DNA of 9,579 nt from contig CALBNQ010000018.1 in the NCBI GenBank assembly GCA_937896495.1, forward strand, positions 1 through 9,579, read 5' to 3'. Shown in pieces: positions 6,044-9,579 of this stretch. Numbering within the stretch: the first letter of the stretch is position 1; each line of letters opens with the position of its first letter. The DNA is from an uncultured archaeon. GTDB lineage: Archaea > Thermoproteota > Nitrososphaeria > Nitrososphaerales > Nitrosopumilaceae. A program made the position numbers and the translations under genes. Below the pieces are notes generated by a model. That model searched no databases and had not been told where the DNA came from. It saw nothing but the letters and a program-made list of their open reading frames with translations.

Positions 6044-6313
6044 ATGGTAACTGAAAAAGAGATAGAACATGTCTCAAAATTAATGAAAATTGACGTTGAT
6101 GATCATACTGAATATGTAGATAAAGTTCAAAAAATGATTAATTACTTTGATATTTTGGATTCTGCAGGAGTAGAATCTGAAGAAATTTCAATGCCGGAAA
6201 TTTCACTTGAAAGTTTAAGAAAAGATGAACATGTTGCATTTGATGATAAATTAATCGAGAAATTAAATCACTACAAAGGAACCTATGTTCGAGCACCAAA
6301 GATGTCATCATGA
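6044..6313 (+). CDS. gatC: Asp/Glu-tRNA amidotransferase subunit C
   Basis: An 89-aa subunit of GatCAB, which converts mischarged Asp-tRNA(Asn) (and in some organisms Glu-tRNA(Gln)) to the amidated form in the cytoplasm. GatC wraps around GatA and stabilises its contact with GatB. The family pattern is clear: an N-terminal helical region (VTEKEIEHVSKLMKI, then the KVQKMINYFDILD helix at about 28-40), a middle LRKDEH loop where most members have LRxDE, and the C-terminal YVRAPKMSS that matches the usual YFxVPKV tail. The length is typical. It is first in the operon, with a Shine-Dalgarno AGGTG, and its TGA overlaps the gatA ATG. In archaea Gln-tRNA is generally made by GatDE, so the main role here is probably Asn-tRNA; that is established family knowledge, not visible in this window. 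Confidence 0.95.
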   Translation: MVTEKEIEHVSKLMKIDVDDHTEYVDKVQKMINYFDILDSAGVESEEISMPEISLESLRKDEHVAFDDKLIEKLNHYKGTYVRAPKMSS

Positions 6314-7755
6314 ATCTAAAAATTTCTGCTTTAGACTTTGTACAACAAGTACAAAATGGTGATATTTCTGCTGAAGATTTTGTTGCAGAAACAATTCAGA
6401 GAATTCAAAAAATTGATGATGACCTTCACGCATTTTTATCAGTAAATGATGATGCGATTAATCAAGCTAAAAGTATCGATAAAAAAATTAAATCAGGTGA
6501 AAAAGTTGGGGCTTGTTTTGGAATGCCAATATCAATTAAAGATAACATGTGTATCAAAAATAGTAAAACCACATGTGCATCAAAAATGCTTGAAAATTTT
6601 GTGGCACCATATGATGCAACAGTTATCTCAAAACTAAAACAACAAGATGCAATATTTATCGGAAAAGTAAACATGGATGAATTTGCCATGGGGTTGACGA
6701 CCGAATTTAGTGCATATGGTCCAAGTAAAAATCCATGGAATCCAGAATATGTTCCAGGTGGTTCATCTGGTGGAAGTGCAGTATCTGTTAGTGCTTTTGA
6801 ATGTGTAGCATCATTAGGTTCTGATACTGGAGGTTCTGTTAGAAATCCTGCAAGTTTTTGTTCAGTTGTTGGATACAAACCAACGTATGGTTTAATCAGC
6901 AGATATGGATTGATATCATATGCAAATAGTATTGAACAGATTGGCCCATTAACTAGAACTGTCAAGGATACTGCCTTTATGCTAAATATGATTGCAGGAT
7001 TAGATTCAAATGATAACACCACCATTGATAACAAAAATGAAGACTATCTTTCAGGCATAGATTCAGGTATTGAAGGCAAAAAAATAGGCATAATTACTGA
7101 AATGATTGGAGATGGAATTGATTCAACGGTGCTATCTGCAACAAAAGATGCTATTTCAAAACTAGAAGGATTGGGGGCAACATGTGAAGAAGTATCACTG
7201 GATATGGTAAAATATTCAGTTGCAGCATATTACACTATTACAGCTACTGAAGCTGGAAGTAATCTTGCAAGATATGATAATTTGAGATACGGTTATGAAT
7301 TCCCAGTTGAAGGGTATGAGTTTAATTCATACATTTCAAAGGCCAGACAAAAGTTTGGTCCTGAAGTTACACGAAGAATGATTATTGGGGGCTTTGTTCC
7401 ATCTGCAGGACATGCAGGAAAATATTTTCTCAAGGCAATGAAAGTGAAAAGTAAACTAATCAAAGAAATCAATGAAGCATTTAAGAAATTTGATTTACTA
7501 ATTGCACCAACTGTCCCCGTACTACCATTCAAGTTAGGAGAAAAAATTAATGATCCTGTATCTTTGTTTTTAATTGATATCAATACCGTTACTGCAAACC
7601 TTACTGGGAAACCTGCAATTTCTGTACCTTTTGCAATATCTAATGGATTACCAATTGGTATGCAATTGTTTGCAAATTCTAATGAAGATAAATTATTACT
7701 TCAAGCAGCTTGTGCATTAGAAAGTACTGTGAAACTACCAGAGGTTCCAATATGA
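6310..7755 (+). CDS. gatA: Asp/Glu-tRNA amidotransferase subunit A (amidase)
   Basis: A 481-aa amidase-signature enzyme that hydrolyses glutamine or asparagine and passes the ammonia to GatB for transamidation of Asp-tRNA. The catalytic triad is intact: Lys77 in ISIKDN, cis-Ser152 in PGGSSGGSA (149-157), and nucleophile Ser176 in SDTGGSVR (171-178); the spacing matches known GatA enzymes. The PTYGLISRYG segment (191-200) and the C-terminal LTGKPAISVPF (near 430-440) are also family hallmarks, and the length is normal. Its ATG overlaps the gatC stop and its TGA overlaps the gatB start, both as ATGA, so the three subunits are translationally coupled in operon order C-A-B. There is no clear Shine-Dalgarno at its own start, which fits coupling. 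Confidence 0.98.
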   Translation: MNLKISALDFVQQVQNGDISAEDFVAETIQRIQKIDDDLHAFLSVNDDAINQAKSIDKKIKSGEKVGACFGMPISIKDNMCIKNSKTTCASKMLENFVAPYDATVISKLKQQDAIFIGKVNMDEFAMGLTTEFSAYGPSKNPWNPEYVPGGSSGGSAVSVSAFECVASLGSDTGGSVRNPASFCSVVGYKPTYGLISRYGLISYANSIEQIGPLTRTVKDTAFMLNMIAGLDSNDNTTIDNKNEDYLSGIDSGIEGKKIGIITEMIGDGIDSTVLSATKDAISKLEGLGATCEEVSLDMVKYSVAAYYTITATEAGSNLARYDNLRYGYEFPVEGYEFNSYISKARQKFGPEVTRRMIIGGFVPSAGHAGKYFLKAMKVKSKLIKEINEAFKKFDLLIAPTVPVLPFKLGEKINDPVSLFLIDINTVTANLTGKPAISVPFAISNGLPIGMQLFANSNEDKLLLQAACALESTVKLPEVPI

Positions 7756-9155
7756 CCAAAATTGGTTTAGAAATTCATTGTCAGCTAACACATTTGAAAA
7801 GCAAGTTATTTTGTTCATGTAAGGCAAATTATAGGGAATTTGAGATTAATGAAAATATTTGTCCTGTTTGTATGGGGTTACCTGGAAGTCTTCCAAGATT
7901 AAATCAAGAAGCAGTAAAAAAAGCAACAATCATTGCAATGGCGTTAAACTGCTCAACTCCTGAAAAAATTGCATTTTTTAGAAAAAATTATTTTTATCCT
8001 GATTTGCCTAAAAACTTTCAAATCACACAACTCAATATTTACGGAGACACAAGTGTGGGCGGTTCAGGTTCCATAATGGTTGGGGATAAAAAAATTAGGA
8101 TTACTAGAATTCAACTAGAAGAAGATCCTGGTAGATTAATCTATGAAGGAAGCTCATCTAAGAATCAAATCACATTAGTGGATTACAATCGTGCAGGTAC
8201 GCCTCTAGTAGAGATTGTGACAGAACCTGATTTTGAGAGTCCTAAACAAGTTAGAGAGTTTCTCAATATTTTATCAGATTTATTAGAAAATTTAGGTGTG
8301 TCTGATCCTAGTTTGGAAGGTGCAATGAGAGCTGATGCCAATGTATCCATTGAGGGTGGAAATAAAGTAGAGGTAAAAAATATCGGTTCATTTCATGATT
8401 TAGAAAAAGCAGCTCATTTTGAGATTACCAGGCAAAACAGCTTGCATTCAAGAGATATTGAAATTGTTCAAGAGACAAGACATTGGGACGACAAAAGAAA
8501 GATTACTGTATCATCTCGTTCAAAAGAAGAAGATTTGGATTATCGCTATTTTCTTGAAGGAGATATTCCATGGGTTACAATGAATGATGGAATCGTAGAT
8601 GAATTAAAATCAGAAATGCCTGAAAGTATTAATTCAAAAAAAGAAAGATATATTTCAAAATACACCATACCAGTCCAAGTATCTGAGGTTTTGTCATCTG
8701 ACAAATATTATTCAGATTTGTTTGAACAATCCCATAACGAATCTAATGCAAAAGAGATTGCAAATATAATTACAACTGATTTGATGGGACTTGTGGATAC
8801 TAGAGAGAAAAGAGATAAATCAAAAATGACATCCAAACATTTGTCTGATTTGGCAGACTCTATTCAATCTGGAAAGATATCTAGAAACTCTTCAAAAAAT
8901 GCATTACATGAAATCGTAAAAACAGGAAAAGAACTTTCTCAAATTATTTCAGAATTAGATTTGGGTAATGTGTCTGATGAATCAGAACTTGCAGGAATTA
9001 TTTCTGAAGTAATTAGTGCTGAACCTCAAGCAGTAGAGCAAGCAAAATCAAACCCTCAAACAATTAATTATTTGGTGGGTAAAGTAATGCAAAAAACAAA
9101 AGGTAAGGCAGATCCTACAAAGACTTTGGATTTACTAAAAAAACAATTAACTTAA
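7752..9155 (+). CDS. gatB: Asp/Glu-tRNA amidotransferase subunit B
   Basis: A 467-aa tRNA-binding and kinase/transamidase subunit that activates the tRNA-bound Asp or Glu with ATP and transfers ammonia channelled from GatA. It begins with the family motif KIGLEIHCQL (3-12). Four Cys form the zinc site (C21, C23, C37, C40 in FCSC and CPVC). Core motifs follow: FYPDLPKNFQITQ (81-93), DYNRAGTPLVEIVTEPD (144-160), MRADANVSI (192-200) and DYRYF (263-267). The usual RYFPEPDLP is RYFLEGDIP here. The C-terminal YqeY-like tRNA-binding region is about 330-467. The frame is open to an earlier start at 7710, but ATG 7752 is chosen because it gives the conserved N-terminus, overlaps the gatA stop as ATGA and has GAGGT (7741-7745) six bases upstream. 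Confidence 0.98.
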   Translation: MTKIGLEIHCQLTHLKSKLFCSCKANYREFEINENICPVCMGLPGSLPRLNQEAVKKATIIAMALNCSTPEKIAFFRKNYFYPDLPKNFQITQLNIYGDTSVGGSGSIMVGDKKIRITRIQLEEDPGRLIYEGSSSKNQITLVDYNRAGTPLVEIVTEPDFESPKQVREFLNILSDLLENLGVSDPSLEGAMRADANVSIEGGNKVEVKNIGSFHDLEKAAHFEITRQNSLHSRDIEIVQETRHWDDKRKITVSSRSKEEDLDYRYFLEGDIPWVTMNDGIVDELKSEMPESINSKKERYISKYTIPVQVSEVLSSDKYYSDLFEQSHNESNAKEIANIITTDLMGLVDTREKRDKSKMTSKHLSDLADSIQSGKISRNSSKNALHEIVKTGKELSQIISELDLGNVSDESELAGIISEVISAEPQAVEQAKSNPQTINYLVGKVMQKTKGKADPTKTLDLLKKQLT

Positions 9156-9180
9156 GAATCATAATTTTGTAGTGTATTCA

Positions 9181-9432
9181 ATGGTTCATTTTTACATAAA
9201 TAAAATCAAACCTGTCCCACAAAAACCATCTACATGCATTGATTGTGGAGGATTAGAACTAAAAGATGATGCAGTTTTAGCTACTATGGGACCATCTCAA
9301 AAAGATGCAGATTATGTTCCATCTGTCCTATGTTTATCATGTGAAACATTAATGATAATTACCACACATCCTGGAGCAGTAATTGGAGTGAATCATTCTG
9401 CAGGAAATCAAGCAACTGTACGAAATCAATAA
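9181..9432 (+). CDS. Small zinc-ribbon-like protein with two CxxC pairs
   Basis: An 83-aa soluble protein with two Cys pairs, CIDC (19-22) and CLSC (51-54), spaced 28 residues apart, the usual form of a zinc ribbon. No other family motif is recognised. The C-terminal tail (about 62-83, THPGAVIGVNHSAGNQ) is Gly/Ala/His-containing. The ATG at 9181 is preferred to a GTG at 9172 that would add three residues. No convincing TATA-like box is seen, and it lies 25 bp after gatB, so it may be carried on the gatCAB transcript. Possible roles are nucleic-acid or protein binding, but nothing in the sequence decides this. Confidence 0.75.
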   Translation: MVHFYINKIKPVPQKPSTCIDCGGLELKDDAVLATMGPSQKDADYVPSVLCLSCETLMIITTHPGAVIGVNHSAGNQATVRNQ

Positions 9433-9470
9433 CATCAAACTCTTAATTTGACCGTATTGAAAAATAATTC

Positions 9471-9579
9471 ATGGTAAAATTAGCTTTAGAAGATATTGAA
9501 TTTATCAAAATTTTAGCAACCTCTGATGCAACTATACTTCAAACAGGCATGAATGAGGCTACAAAACAAAGATTAGATG
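9471..9579 (+). CDS. Start of an unrecognised gene, cut by the window edge
   Basis: An open frame begins at ATG 9471 and runs 36 codons without a stop to the window end. The visible part is mostly helical and amphipathic (MVKLALEDIEFIKI, then GMNEATKQRL), with no signal peptide and no known motif. TCTTAATTTG lies 21-30 bases upstream, a poor but correctly spaced TATA-like box for a leaderless transcript. The product cannot be identified from 36 residues. Confidence 0.55.
   Translation, partial: MVKLALEDIEFIKILATSDATILQTGMNEATKQRLD

Noticed and set aside
6462..7034. Long open frame antisense to gatA
   Set aside because: Antisense to the conserved catalytic region of GatA, with no promoter or recognisable motif.
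7293..7583. Open frame antisense to the 3' half of gatA
   Set aside because: Shadow of gatA with no family features.
7710..7751. Extended N-terminus of GatB
   Set aside because: The extra 14 residues overlap gatA and precede the conserved MTKIGLEIH start; ATG 7752 has GAGGT and the ATGA overlap.

Overview
The window is AT-rich (roughly one third GC by eye) and looks like a marine ammonia-oxidising archaeon of the Nitrosopumilus type (Nitrososphaerota/Thaumarchaeota). This placement is an inference. It rests on archaeal TATA-like boxes about 25-30 bases upstream of several start codons, which suggests leaderless transcripts, on short T-tract terminators, on few Shine-Dalgarno sites, and on the mix of genes: gatCAB, a DUF3179 protein, a secreted duplicated-domain protein and a CDGSH protein.

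Left part (1-1205, minus strand). Reading leftwards there is a 218-aa protein of unknown function, a small dual-CDGSH iron-sulfur protein, and a 31-aa cysteine-rich protein (63-158) with six Cys and two C-terminal-region His residues. The last is easy to miss, but it has its own well-placed TATA-like box. A hairpin with T-tracts closes the block at 1-34.

Centre left (1322-4199). A 12-TM APC-family amino-acid permease on the plus strand converges on, and overlaps by 13 bp, a minus-strand pair. That pair is a secreted or membrane-anchored DUF3179 protein with a CPLC motif, followed by a four-TM membrane protein with a vicinal Cys pair. The two are joined by an ATGA stop/start overlap. The membrane protein has a faint MerT-like pattern, so the pair may form an envelope metal or thiol system; this is speculative.

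Centre (4257-5934). A small winged-helix regulator is divergent from a secreted protein with two copies of one domain. Opposed TATA boxes lie in the ~94-bp gap between the preferred starts. This is a typical layout for a local regulator, and the DUF3179 pair lies just downstream of the regulator on the same strand.

Right part (6044-9579, plus strand). A compact gatC-gatA-gatB operon encodes the tRNA-dependent amidotransferase, with both junctions overlapping as ATGA. It is followed 25 bp later by a small four-Cys zinc-ribbon-like protein and then by the start of an unrecognised gene that runs off the window. I saw no tRNA, rRNA, CRISPR array or mobile element.
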